From positions 1,178,001 through 1,242,000 of the forward strand of contig NZ_JADPMR010000004.1 in the NCBI RefSeq assembly GCF_015686695.1: a stretch of 64,000 nucleotides of DNA, written 5' to 3'. Position 1 is the first letter of the stretch. Each line of letters opens with the position of its first letter. The notes beneath the pieces were generated by a model. It was not told the DNA's origin, ran no database searches, and was given only the letters and a program-made list of their open reading frames with translations. This document shows positions 44,006 to 53,235 of this stretch, piece by piece. A program made the translations under genes and the position numbers. The stretch is from Vibrio nitrifigilis. Its GTDB lineage: Bacteria > Pseudomonadota > Gammaproteobacteria > Enterobacterales > Vibrionaceae.

Positions 44006-44962
44006 ATGGTCACAGAAGTGAGATTGGCAGTGAGAGATTGGGATTACCTCACTCCCATGTTACTTAACGAAGTCATAAGCGATGAGGTAAAAGTCACGCT
44101 AACACGCGTAAACACCCTAGTTAACGATTGGTCCCAACACCCTGAATTTGACGGCGGTGAAATGTCGCTAAGTCGCTACAGTCAAATGATCGTTCGAGGC
44201 GAACAAGATGTTATCGGCGCTCCACACTTCCTCATGCGGGGCTTTCGCCAGCGCTGTATTATCGTTCGTAAAGACAGCCCACTTAACACGATCGAAGATT
44301 TATCAGGTAAACGAGTTGGTCTAACGGGTTGGCAAGATTCAGGTAATACATGGACGCGAGCCATTTTCCGTCACCACAATATCAACCAAAGCGATATTCG
44401 TTGGTTTGTCGGACGTCTCACAGAACAGCATCCCATTGTTGATCGTTTGAATGGATTTGGTATTGAAGGCCAAATCGAAGCCTGCCCGAATGAACAGCCA
44501 ATGATGGACATGTTACATGAAGGCTCTTTAGACGCAGTCTGTACACCATTTATGCCCGCAGGCTTTTTCTCGGCTGATTCTGAATACCGCCAATTGTTAC
44601 CAGACTTTGTCAGTTCCGAAATTCAATACTATCAGGAATGTGGTTATGTACCCGGCATACACATTCTGGTTCTAAAACCTGAATTTCAGCAAGCACACCC
44701 AGATATTGCTCAGAAAATCAGCAAGGTATTTGAGCAGTCTTACCAAATTTGGTTGGATAAACGGGCGAAATATGCCGATACCACACCATGGATTATCGAT
44801 GATATCGCTCGAACCAGCCAAGCGCTAAAGCCAGATTGGAACAGTAATGGGATTGCCACCAATAAAGCGATGTTGGAAGACTGGTGCCGCGAACTGCAAG
44901 AACAAAATATTATTAACAAACCTCTCAATATAGATTCTCTTTTCTCTAAAGAACAATGGTAA
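44006..44962 (+). CDS. Cytosolic solute-binding-fold protein, Pht5-like
   Basis: A 318-residue protein with no signal peptide. The type-2 periplasmic-binding fold is visible in IVRKDSPLNTIEDLSGKRVG, then MDMLHEGSLDAVCTPFMPAG. This text resembles the family that includes 4,5-dihydroxyphthalate decarboxylase, where the fold has become an enzyme. The lack of a signal suggests a cytosolic enzyme rather than a transporter receptor. It opens the MocR-linked unit. TAAGGAG precedes its start. The reaction is not known. Confidence 0.7.
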   Translation: MVTEVRLAVRDWDYLTPMLLNEVISDEVKVTLTRVNTLVNDWSQHPEFDGGEMSLSRYSQMIVRGEQDVIGAPHFLMRGFRQRCIIVRKDSPLNTIEDLSGKRVGLTGWQDSGNTWTRAIFRHHNINQSDIRWFVGRLTEQHPIVDRLNGFGIEGQIEACPNEQPMMDMLHEGSLDAVCTPFMPAGFFSADSEYRQLLPDFVSSEIQYYQECGYVPGIHILVLKPEFQQAHPDIAQKISKVFEQSYQIWLDKRAKYADTTPWIIDDIARTSQALKPDWNSNGIATNKAMLEDWCRELQEQNIINKPLNIDSLFSKEQW

Positions 44963-44971
44963 GGATACACA

Positions 44972-45778
44972 ATGAAACTAAAAGTAGGACTTGGACAGTT
45001 TTCTGTTGCTAAGGAATGGCAAGAAAATTTGCAGATTTGCCAAGACTATATGTCACAAGCAAATGAACAAGACGTCGATTTACTCGTGTTCCCTGAAGGC
45101 ATTCTGGCTAGAGATATCGCAGATCCTGATTTAGTCCGTCGCGCGGCTCAGCCTTTAAACGGCCCTTTCATGACCGAATTGTTAGCATTCTCACAATCAA
45201 TGACAATGACCGTATTAATGACGGTACATGTTCCAAGTGAAGCTGAAGATGGCAAAGTTTGGAACGTTCAAGTTGCGATACGTCAGGGAGAAATCATCAG
45301 TGAATACAAAAAACTTCACTTGTACGATGCCTTCTCAATGAAAGAATCGACTAACGTGATTCCAGGTGATGACGTTCCAGAGTTAGTTGAAGTAAATGGT
45401 TTCAACATTGGCATGATGACCTGTTACGACCTGCGCTTCCCTGAGCTATCACGTCGCTTAGTACTCGATGGCGCTGATGCCTTAGTTCTGCCAGCTGCAT
45501 GGGTAAAAGGCCCGTTAAAAGAACACCACTGGGACGTGCTCGCAACCGCCCGTGCTTTAGAAAACACTTGCTACATGATCGCGGTTGGAGAATCTGGAGA
45601 ACGTAATATCGGTTTAAGTAAAGTGATTGATCCACTCGGTGTCGTGACATGTAGCGCCAGCGAACAAGATGAACTCGCAGTTACCACTATCAATAAAGAG
45701 CGAATCGCTCACGCTCGTCGTGTATTACCCGCGTTAGAGAACCGCCGTTTTTCTACCCCCACTCTTATGAGTGAATAA
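44972..45778 (+). CDS. Nitrilase-superfamily amidase, YbeM-like
   Basis: A 268-residue carbon-nitrogen hydrolase. The catalytic triad is E42 (FPEG), K114 (KKLHLYD) and C151 (MTCYDLRFPE). The text follows E. coli YbeM closely (VLPAAWVKGPLKEHHWDVLA). Related enzymes hydrolyse deaminated glutathione, but here the gene sits between an unknown cytosolic protein and an ABC importer. The substrate may instead be an imported amide. It begins nine bases after the previous stop. Confidence 0.88.
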   Translation: MKLKVGLGQFSVAKEWQENLQICQDYMSQANEQDVDLLVFPEGILARDIADPDLVRRAAQPLNGPFMTELLAFSQSMTMTVLMTVHVPSEAEDGKVWNVQVAIRQGEIISEYKKLHLYDAFSMKESTNVIPGDDVPELVEVNGFNIGMMTCYDLRFPELSRRLVLDGADALVLPAAWVKGPLKEHHWDVLATARALENTCYMIAVGESGERNIGLSKVIDPLGVVTCSASEQDELAVTTINKERIAHARRVLPALENRRFSTPTLMSE

Positions 45779-45801
45779 ATGAGATAACAAGGAAGTTAAT
45801 C

Positions 45802-46686
45802 ATGAAATTAAGTACATTAATCACCACCCTTTTAATTGGCATGGCGAGCAGTTCAGCTTACGCAAATATTCCACTACAGACGTTCAACCAAAAGTTACAT
45901 GACATGCTGCCTGACGACATCAAACAGTCAGGCAAAATGATCTCAAGTGTTAACGGTTCATTCCCTCCATATACGATTGTAAAAGGTGGTAACCAATTTG
46001 ATGGAGCAGCGGTTGATATAGATAAAGCATTAAGCCAACTGCTAGGCATTAAAATCGAGCATAAAAACGTTAGCGGATTATCATCGATTCTGATGGGAAT
46101 CAAATCCGGTCGTTATACCTATGACTCAGGCCCAGTTGGTGATTTTGCAAACCGTGAAGAAAGTGTTGATTTTGTTGATTACGTTCAAGAATTCGTCGTA
46201 TTTGCTGTGAAAAAGGGTAATCCACAGCATATTGATGGCATTGCTAGCACCTGTGGCAAACGTATTTCTGTAATGGCCGGCGGTTCAGCAGAACGAGTCG
46301 TGCGCAACCAATCTAAACAGTGTGTAAAAGACGGCAAATCTGCGATAAAAGTACTGTCATACACAGATCAACCGACGTCTATCCTCGCGGTAAAATCAAA
46401 TCGTGCTGATGCTTTTTTCTCTTCACAGGCACCACTAAGTTACTTCGTCAAGATGTCTAATGGTGAGCTAGAGCTGGCTGGTGAGGGCAAATCAAACGGC
46501 TTCGACACGCTTTATCAAGGTGCCGTGGTTCCTAAAGGTTCCCCATTAGTTCAAGTACTCAAAGCAAGCTACGATGAACTGCATAAAAACGGGACTTATG
46601 ATGCGATCATGAAAAAATGGAATCTAGAAGGTAATAAACTGGCAGCACCAGGCATCAACTTAGCCACTGCAAAAGCCAGTGATTAA
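45802..46686 (+). CDS. ABC solute-binding protein of the uptake unit
   Basis: A 294-residue periplasmic protein of SBP family 3. The signal peptide ends at SSAYA (residue 21). The opening FPPYTIVKGGNQFDGAAVDI and the later SVDFVDYVQEFVVFAVKKG fit the family. Two cysteines (in ASTCGKR and SKQCVKD) probably form a disulfide. It should deliver substrate to the permease and ATPase encoded next. Confidence 0.9.
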   Translation: MKLSTLITTLLIGMASSSAYANIPLQTFNQKLHDMLPDDIKQSGKMISSVNGSFPPYTIVKGGNQFDGAAVDIDKALSQLLGIKIEHKNVSGLSSILMGIKSGRYTYDSGPVGDFANREESVDFVDYVQEFVVFAVKKGNPQHIDGIASTCGKRISVMAGGSAERVVRNQSKQCVKDGKSAIKVLSYTDQPTSILAVKSNRADAFFSSQAPLSYFVKMSNGELELAGEGKSNGFDTLYQGAVVPKGSPLVQVLKASYDELHKNGTYDAIMKKWNLEGNKLAAPGINLATAKASD

Positions 46687-46697
46687 TTGAGGTATCG

Positions 46698-47669
46698 ATG
46701 ATGAATAAGGGATTACACAGTCATAATATCGATCCAAGAGATGTGTCTAATGTAAAACGAAGAGTGCCTGTAGGCACTCTCATTAGCGCAGCAGTGGTCA
46801 TTCTGATCGGTCTGAAACTACTCTACCTTGTCGCAACCAATCCAAACTTTGAATGGCATACCGTATTTGAGTATCTATTCAACGATGCGGTTATGGGTGG
46901 TTTGCAGATGACCTTAGTCTTAAGTTGTATCGCTATGGTAATCGGCATTGTTATAGGCCTATTTTTGGCGATAGCGAAAGTATCGCAAAACCCTGTACTT
47001 CGCTATGTTTCCTCCATTTACATTTGGTTGTTTCGTGGCACGCCGCTATTGGTGCAGTTGTTGTTTTGGTACAACTTATCGAGTTTATTTCCAAATCTAT
47101 CGTTAGCGATTCCATTGGGTCCAACTCTGTTTAGCTGGAACACCAATGATGTCATTACACCATTAACAGCTGCGTTAGCTGGCCTTGCACTTAACGAAGC
47201 TGCTTACATGGCGGAAATTATTCGTGGTGGTTTAATCTCTGTCGACGATAAACAATTCGAGACAGCTCACTCGTTCGGAATGTCTAAAGCTCGTGTGTAT
47301 CGCCGAATCATCATTCCTCAAGCAATGAAATCGATTGTTCCACCAACAAGTAACCAGCTAATCAACATGGTTAAGGCGACATCAATGGTGAGCATGATCG
47401 CGATGGGTGACTTATTGTATGAAGTGCAAAATATCTACAATTCAAACTTTAAAGTTATTCCATTACTGATGGTTGCGGTTCTTTGGTACTTATTTATTAC
47501 GTCTATTTTGAGCGTAGTTCAAAACAGTATTGAAAACTATTACAACCGTTCAGAGCGTTACAGCTCGCAACCAGGTTGGTTGAGTCGCCTATTATCAACC
47601 ATAGGTTTAGGGGCTACTTCATCTCCATCAAAACCTAACACGACTGACCAAGGGGTGGTTCATGAGTGA
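46698..47669 (+). CDS. Amino-acid ABC transporter permease
   Basis: A 323-residue inner-membrane protein. One extra N-terminal helix (about 27-45) precedes the five-helix HisM-type domain. The EAA loop appears as AAYMAEIIRGGLISVDDKQFE and RRIIIPQAM. A single permease here means the carrier is a homodimer. Its 3' end overlaps the ATPase start by eight bases. The C-terminal 40 residues are polar and variable. Confidence 0.92.
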   Translation: MMNKGLHSHNIDPRDVSNVKRRVPVGTLISAAVVILIGLKLLYLVATNPNFEWHTVFEYLFNDAVMGGLQMTLVLSCIAMVIGIVIGLFLAIAKVSQNPVLRYVSSIYIWLFRGTPLLVQLLFWYNLSSLFPNLSLAIPLGPTLFSWNTNDVITPLTAALAGLALNEAAYMAEIIRGGLISVDDKQFETAHSFGMSKARVYRRIIIPQAMKSIVPPTSNQLINMVKATSMVSMIAMGDLLYEVQNIYNSNFKVIPLLMVAVLWYLFITSILSVVQNSIENYYNRSERYSSQPGWLSRLLSTIGLGATSSPSKPNTTDQGVVHE

Positions 47670-48426
47670 TGCGATTATTCAAGCCAGTAATGTGCATAAA
47701 AGCTTTGATAATATTGAAGTGCTTAAAGGCATCAATATGGAAGTACAAAGTGGTGAAGTAGTAGTCATTCTCGGTCCTTCTGGCTCAGGGAAGTCGACCT
47801 TCTTACGTTGTATTAACCAATTGGAAGAAATGGACAACGGGTATATCACTGTTGCCGACCAACAGATTGGTTATGTATTTGAAAATGGTCAACTTCGCTA
47901 TGCTTCAACACGCCAAATCGCCAAGCAAAGAGAAAAAATTGCCATGGTATTTCAACAATTTAACCTTTACCCTCACATGACGGTATTGGAAAATTTGATT
48001 GAAGCGCCAATTGGTGTGCACAAGCATCCTAAGCAAGAAGCGATTCAATACGCCTTACACTTACTAGAAAAAGTAGGCTTAAAAGACAAAGCCGATGCTT
48101 ATCCAAGTCAGTTATCAGGTGGGCAGCAGCAGCGTGTTTCTATCGCTCGCGCTTTAGCAATCAAACCGGAAGTCATTTTGTTTGATGAGCCAACATCCGC
48201 ATTAGATCCCGAACTCGTTGGTGAAGTATTAGAAACCATGCGTGATTTAGCGAATCAAGGCCTCACCATGATTGTCGTCACTCATGAAATTGGATTCGCT
48301 AAGGAAGCAGCCGATAAAGTGGTCTTTATGGATGGCGGAGTTGTGGTTGAGCAAGGACCACCAGAGCAAGTCATTTCCAATCCACAACATCACCGGACTC
48401 AGGCGTTTTTGAGCCGCTTTATTTAG
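47662..48426 (+). CDS. Amino-acid ABC transporter ATP-binding protein
   Basis: A 254-residue ATPase of the GlnQ/HisP type. The Walker A motif is GPSGSGKS (38-45), the Q-loop is MVFQQFNLYPH, the signature is LSGGQQQ (151-157) and Walker B is ILFDEP. An insertion QIGYVFENGQLRYASTRQ before the Q-loop resembles that of OccP/HisP-like ATPases. It completes the importer and is followed by a strong terminator. Confidence 0.95.
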   Translation: MSDAIIQASNVHKSFDNIEVLKGINMEVQSGEVVVILGPSGSGKSTFLRCINQLEEMDNGYITVADQQIGYVFENGQLRYASTRQIAKQREKIAMVFQQFNLYPHMTVLENLIEAPIGVHKHPKQEAIQYALHLLEKVGLKDKADAYPSQLSGGQQQRVSIARALAIKPEVILFDEPTSALDPELVGEVLETMRDLANQGLTMIVVTHEIGFAKEAADKVVFMDGGVVVEQGPPEQVISNPQHHRTQAFLSRFI

Positions 48427-48438
48427 TTAATATGAAAG

Positions 48439-48468
48439 ACAGGGAGCATTTACACTGCTCCCTGTTTT
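48439..48468. terminator. Terminator after the ABC unit
   Basis: ACAGGGAGCA and TGCTCCCTGT pair over 10 bp with a 7-nt loop, then TTTTATTT. It separates two convergent genes. Confidence 0.9.
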
Positions 48469-48489
48469 ATTTACCCCAATCACCTCACG

Positions 48490-50109
48490 TTAAATTCTAA
48501 AAAACGCCAACAACGATTTTTGTTCATCGGCACTGTTCGACAATGATTTACTCGTGCCAGTAGCGCTTTTCACGCCATTGACGTTTTCGTGCACCATATC
48601 CACTGTCATAGAGATATTCATCGAAATATCATCCGTTACCGTTGTTTGTTCATTAGAAGCAGTAGCCACTAAGTTATTCATATCCGAGATGGTATTCACT
48701 GCCTGAGAAATATCCGTGAACGCCTTAAACATATTTTCTGCCATCTGTTTGGATTCAGAGACTAATTCGAGGTTCGACTGCATAAATTCATCTGCTTTTT
48801 CCGCTTGTACCTGCAATTTACTGATAATGTCACGAATGCTTATTGTTGACTCTTGAGTTTTCGTGGCAAGTTTACGCACCTCATCAGCCACTACAGCGAA
48901 GCCACGTCCCTGCTCTCCGGCACGTGCAGCTTCAATTGCAGCATTCAAAGCCAGCAAGTTGGTTTGCTCTGAAATGTCATTGATCGCTTGAATCACCACT
49001 TCAATGTCGTTGGAATATTCTTTCAACGTATTCACTATTGAAGCCGCCTCACTCATCGATTCACCCATTTTATTGGCTAAATTATTCGAGTTGTTTAACG
49101 ATTGATGACCGACTTTGACGTTGTCCAATGCAGCATTAGCTGAATTTTTTGCTGATGTAGCATTCTGACTAATTTCTTGCGCAGCTGACGCCATTTCAGT
49201 GATGGCTGTTGCCACCATCTCTACCTGGCTAAGCATTTGCTGTGAGTTACTTTCAGATTGGGACATGACGGTTTCTAATGAATTAGAGTAACGGTTCAAT
49301 TGATCAGCGACAGAAATGAGTTTGTTCGTCATTTGATTAAAGTTGATCGCAGATTTATTAAAGCTATCCGCGAGCTGGCCTAGCTCATTCCCCCCTTTTT
49401 GATCGAGACGAACGGTTAAATCGCCTTCTGCCATTTTAGTAATTGCTTGTTGAACCTCAGTAATCGAAGTGGATAAATAACGCGAAATTAACAATGCAAT
49501 CGCAGCAACCACTACGAATGCAACCACAACCGTACTCACCAAAATAGTTTGCGCTTCCCCATATATCGTATCGCCACGCTTGCTCGCGGCTTGTGCCGAT
49601 ACTCGATTTAACTCAGAGAGCTGATTGAGAACATCGGAATATTCTTGATATTGGCTTTGTGATTGCCCAAGGAAAAGCTTTTTCGCAGCTTCATTCTGGT
49701 TCTTCTCGGAGAGCGCCAGTAGCGAAGTTTGGGTGGTAGAATACTGGCTATAAAGCTGGTTAAATTTATCCACCAACGCTTGCTCTTGAGCACTAGAAAT
49801 TAACTTAGTGTACTGAGCTAACGTCTTCGCAACTTTCGCTTTAATTTTATTAATCGCTTCATTCGCCGAGGCAATTTCATGCGCATCAGTCGAAATAATG
49901 TGTACAGATTCAGTGTTTCGTAATTCTGCGGTTTCAGTATTTAAGCGTTCTATAAGTTGCACAGATGGCAACCAGTTAGTTGAAATTTCAGTCGACTGCT
50001 GATTGATAGTATTCATCTGAGAAACAGAAATAATCAATACCAATAATAAAGCAGTAAGTGGAACCAAAAATCCAATGATCAATAATCGCGCTATCTTGAT
50101 GTTATTCAT
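48490..50109 (-). CDS. Methyl-accepting chemotaxis protein with four-helix sensor
   Basis: A 539-residue chemoreceptor. The first membrane helix is at about 10-30. Residues 31-185 are a helical periplasmic domain of the 4HB type (MNTINQQSTEISTNWLPSVQ). The second helix is about 190-210 and HAMP follows to about 265. The signalling tip SEQTNLLALNAAIEAARAGE lies near residue 375. No C-terminal CheR pentapeptide is present. Ligand unknown, although the neighbouring importers suggest amino acids. Confidence 0.93.
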   Translation of the reverse strand: MNNIKIARLLIIGFLVPLTALLLVLIISVSQMNTINQQSTEISTNWLPSVQLIERLNTETAELRNTESVHIISTDAHEIASANEAINKIKAKVAKTLAQYTKLISSAQEQALVDKFNQLYSQYSTTQTSLLALSEKNQNEAAKKLFLGQSQSQYQEYSDVLNQLSELNRVSAQAASKRGDTIYGEAQTILVSTVVVAFVVVAAIALLISRYLSTSITEVQQAITKMAEGDLTVRLDQKGGNELGQLADSFNKSAINFNQMTNKLISVADQLNRYSNSLETVMSQSESNSQQMLSQVEMVATAITEMASAAQEISQNATSAKNSANAALDNVKVGHQSLNNSNNLANKMGESMSEAASIVNTLKEYSNDIEVVIQAINDISEQTNLLALNAAIEAARAGEQGRGFAVVADEVRKLATKTQESTISIRDIISKLQVQAEKADEFMQSNLELVSESKQMAENMFKAFTDISQAVNTISDMNNLVATASNEQTTVTDDISMNISMTVDMVHENVNGVKSATGTSKSLSNSADEQKSLLAFFRI

Positions 50110-50659
50110 TGTTATGTCTCAACGTTAACTAATGTCACTAACCTTTAACTACTGAAAATCGTAGTTGATAAATTTCAAGTTAGCCAAATATTTACTTTTT
50201 CTTAGAACATAACAACTTCACAAAAATCATCTAGTTAGATCAATATGTCTCATAATTAATATTTATTGCAGTGAATATTCAAATGATCAACGCGTAAAAG
50301 TTTTAAGAAAGTGAAAAGAATTATTGAAGTTTATATCTGAGTAGATTTCTTTTGTACGTTTTATGTGCAAGTATTATTAGAGTCTATTGATGAGAGAAAC
50401 ACATATACCCATTGACCTCAAAATGAATAATTTTGAACATTGTCAAAAATTTATGATCAAGCCCAGTATCGGAAGGAATGGCTACTGCCAACGTTTTTCA
50501 CGCAACAAACGGATTGTTGAGCCATATTGAGGTTGCTTAGGTATAGAACTAAACGCCAACAGTTAAAAAACGCTTGGTTAGTTAGCTCTCGTTTCTCTTG
50601 GTTGTTTATTCAAGGACATTGTATAACCCACAAGAAGGAAGTCTTCTAGGGAGAAATCA
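50110..50659. other. Spacer between MCP gene and 50.7-kb gene
   Basis: A 550-bp gap without a gene. Its first 290 bp are very A+T-rich and probably hold the MCP promoter. Repeat copy d lies at 50404-50545. Confidence 0.5.
50404..50545. repeat. Vibrio-type intergenic repeat, copy d
   Basis: TATACCCATTGACCTCAA at the left and TTGAGGTTGCTTAGGTATA at the right are imperfect inverted copies of the shared terminus, 142 bp apart end to end. Confidence 0.65.
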
Positions 50660-51025
50660 ATGAACATTCATAACAAGTTTTCAATCGGGACGATTCACTC
50701 TCTTTTACAGAGAATTGGTAAAGACTCATGTCGTTTTTTTGAGCACGCCACCTACCGAGTTATTCCAGCGGAAGAAAAAACCGAACATTCAAGCCTAGAA
50801 ATTGTGCTCAGTAATGGTTTTTCCTTATACATCAACGTGACAGCTGTTAACAATGGTAGCAAACAGCCAGAAATCTATTTCGGGCATGAAAACTCACTAT
50901 TCCAACGCCTGCCGGTTAAATCTATTGGGGGCGATCTCTACGAATGCAGTAGTGAGAATCTGTGCTTTTTTATTGATGGCATCATGGGAAAATTAGCAGA
51001 AATAGAGCAACTGGTTGTTTTTTAG
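50660..51025 (+). CDS. Hypothetical protein
   Basis: A 121-residue soluble protein that I do not recognise. It has alternating strands and a few helices (LEIVLSNGFSLYINVTAV; CFFIDGIMGKLAEIEQLVVF). GGGAG stands seven bases before the ATG, and a hairpin follows the stop, which supports a real gene. It precedes a two-component pair by 133 bp but the hairpin suggests separate transcription. Confidence 0.65.
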   Translation: MNIHNKFSIGTIHSLLQRIGKDSCRFFEHATYRVIPAEEKTEHSSLEIVLSNGFSLYINVTAVNNGSKQPEIYFGHENSLFQRLPVKSIGGDLYECSSENLCFFIDGIMGKLAEIEQLVVF

Positions 51026-51061
51026 TACTCAGACTTTAGACTCAGTATTTTGAAATAACTC

Positions 51062-51092
51062 AGTCATATTCCTACAGAATATGACTCAACTT
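51062..51092 (+). terminator. Terminator of the 50.7-kb gene
   Basis: AGTCATATTC and GAATATGACT pair perfectly over 10 bp with a 5-nt loop, followed by CAACTTTT. Confidence 0.65.
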
Positions 51093-51158
51093 TTATCGTA
51101 TTGTATTAAATACACAACATTGATTGATTGAAATCAGGCGCTCCATTAAACTCTCACC

Positions 51159-52538
51159 ATGGACATGCTGATACTTTTTAAGTTTTACCTCATCTTCGGA
51201 CTCGCGTTTTTCGCGGTCTTCTTCGCTATTTTCTTTCGCAATCTAAAAAACAGCCATATTACCATTGCGAGATACCTGCCAATGTTCGCGATTTTTGGGT
51301 TATTACAGGGTTTTCACGTATGGTCTGATTTCTACTTATTACTGTACGAGCATGAGTTTGTCAGCTCCAAAGGCGTCGATACTTTTCGCGCGCTGAAAAT
51401 GTGGGGATCATTCCTCACTCTTGGCACGTTCGCTTGGCGCATGATGGATCATACCAGTTGGCAACGGGTGATGTTCATTCGTATTAGTATGCTGGTTGTG
51501 CTTGCAACCTTTGTTCTAGGTTTGTTCTATCGTTACACGCAGCTCGATTACGATCAATTCATCAGTGAAACGTTGCATCAAATTCGCTGGATCTTTGGTA
51601 TGGGATCGAGCGTTCTCGCTGGGGCCACGGTATATACTTACGCTAAAAGGATTGAAGGGGAAGGTTTTGGTAGCGCTCCTCCTTTTCAATGGTTAGGGAT
51701 TTCACTCATTTGTTATGGCCTCAGTGTTGGCTTTATTGATGATGGAATGAGCCTCTGGTTTCAATGCTTAAGACTCCTCTGCGCTTATGGGATGTTACTA
51801 GCATTGTGGTACGCGTTACGTGTGTTTGATGAAGAACGGGATAATCAATTGCAATCTTACGTGCAATTAACCCAACAAGAAGCCAAATTGATCGAGTTAG
51901 GCGAACTGACCTCCGCGGTGGCTCATGAAATTAAAACGCCAATAAGCAGCGCAATGATGAGTTGCGATCTACTAGAAATGCAGCTTGGTGATGACGAAAA
52001 ACATAAACGTCAAATAGATCGTATACGATATGGTTTGACCCGAGCTTCCGAAATTAGCCAAGAAGTTTTAAACTATGCCCACAATAAGCAGATAAACCGA
52101 GAACCACTACACCTGCATAATATTATAAAATCCGCGTTGTCATTGAATCAGTTTCGCCTAGAAACCTTTCAGTTAGACGTGTCGATTGATCATCGATTAC
52201 AGATTTCAGGTGATCCAGGATTACTTGAAGAAGTCTTTAGTAATATTATTAGTAATGCTGTCGACGCAAGTAGTGAAGATAGGTCTCTAACTATCAAAGG
52301 TTTTCAAGATAAACTGTTTGCGATTGTCACCTTTTCCGACCATGGTGGTGGTATGCCAGACTCTGTGCTGCAAAAAGCAACACAGCCTTTCTTTACAACA
52401 AAAGCGAAAGGAGAAGGGACAGGCATGGGATTGGCTCTTTGTAAACAGATCATTTTGCAACACAACGGCGATCTTCGCTTGTATAACCAAGGAAAAGGGT
52501 TAACAGTCGAAGTGAGGCTACCAAGGAATACTCAATGA
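51159..52538 (+). CDS. Membrane sensor histidine kinase
   Basis: A 459-residue kinase. Residues 1-220 form seven or so membrane helices with short loops, a sensor region I cannot name. The phospho-acceptor is H256 in VAHEIKTPIS. The ATP domain shows the N box FSNIISNAVDAS, the G1 box DHGGGMP and G2 as GTGMGLALCKQII. Its stop overlaps the start of the response-regulator gene (ATGA), so the two are a cognate pair. Confidence 0.92.
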   Translation: MDMLILFKFYLIFGLAFFAVFFAIFFRNLKNSHITIARYLPMFAIFGLLQGFHVWSDFYLLLYEHEFVSSKGVDTFRALKMWGSFLTLGTFAWRMMDHTSWQRVMFIRISMLVVLATFVLGLFYRYTQLDYDQFISETLHQIRWIFGMGSSVLAGATVYTYAKRIEGEGFGSAPPFQWLGISLICYGLSVGFIDDGMSLWFQCLRLLCAYGMLLALWYALRVFDEERDNQLQSYVQLTQQEAKLIELGELTSAVAHEIKTPISSAMMSCDLLEMQLGDDEKHKRQIDRIRYGLTRASEISQEVLNYAHNKQINREPLHLHNIIKSALSLNQFRLETFQLDVSIDHRLQISGDPGLLEEVFSNIISNAVDASSEDRSLTIKGFQDKLFAIVTFSDHGGGMPDSVLQKATQPFFTTKAKGEGTGMGLALCKQIILQHNGDLRLYNQGKGLTVEVRLPRNTQ

Positions 52539-53167
52539 CGTTACAACTTCTCCTTGCCGAAGATGACCCTCAACTTCGCGAAGTGCTGGTTGAAGCCCTG
52601 ACCATCGAATCTTTTGAGGTTACAGCGTGTGATAATGCAGAAGATGCATTAGATAAAGCAGCAGTGCAACACTTTGATTTAGCGCTATTTGATGTCGTGA
52701 TGGGAGGAATGACTGGCATCGATGCCCTAACGTCCCTAAGGCGGTTACAACCCAATATCGGCATTATTATTACTACTGCATTTGCAACGGTCGATATTGC
52801 TGTCGATGCGATGAAAAAAGGGGCGGATGAGTTTTTAACCAAGCCGTTTAATCTTGCCGCACTCTCCGTTACGTTAAAACGCGTCCACGCCGAGCATGCA
52901 CCCAAAGCTGCCATTGATGAAAGTGATCACGATTTGATCTTCAGTGCACTGTCGAATCCTATTCGCCGCTCAGTCGTGAAACAACTTAAGATCCATCGCA
53001 AACTTAAGTTTATGGATTTGTGCCGTGTCGTGGGTATCGAAGATCACACCAAATTTAATTTTCATTTACGCCAATTAGTAAATAGTGGCCTTGTCGTAAA
53101 AGAAGAAGGCCGCGTCTATTCATTAACGAACCAAGGCCAGCAAATCTATTCCAGCTTATTACAATAA
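52535..53167 (+). CDS. Response regulator with ArsR-like winged-helix output
   Basis: A 210-residue regulator. The receiver (1-120) has acidic D10/E9-D11 pocket residues, phospho-acceptor D53, T81 and K103. The output domain (about 128-210) is a winged helix of ArsR type: FSALSNPIRRSVVKQLKIHR, then FNFHLRQLVNSGLVVKEEGR. This joins a receiver to a fold usually found in metal or archaeal regulators, not the OmpR, NarL or NtrC outputs. Paired with the kinase just upstream. Target genes are unknown. Confidence 0.88.
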   Translation: MTLQLLLAEDDPQLREVLVEALTIESFEVTACDNAEDALDKAAVQHFDLALFDVVMGGMTGIDALTSLRRLQPNIGIIITTAFATVDIAVDAMKKGADEFLTKPFNLAALSVTLKRVHAEHAPKAAIDESDHDLIFSALSNPIRRSVVKQLKIHRKLKFMDLCRVVGIEDHTKFNFHLRQLVNSGLVVKEEGRVYSLTNQGQQIYSSLLQ

Positions 53168-53202
53168 ACGGAGAATATGGTTCTTCCTCCGTCACTGGCA
53201 CA

Positions 53203-53227
53203 AAAGAGAGCGAGCATAGCTCTCTTT
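53203..53227. terminator. Convergent terminator at 53.2 kb
   Basis: AAAGAGAGC and GCTCTCTTT pair perfectly over 9 bp with a 7-nt loop between the response regulator and the nadD-like gene. Confidence 0.72.
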
Positions 53228-53235
53228 ACTTCATT

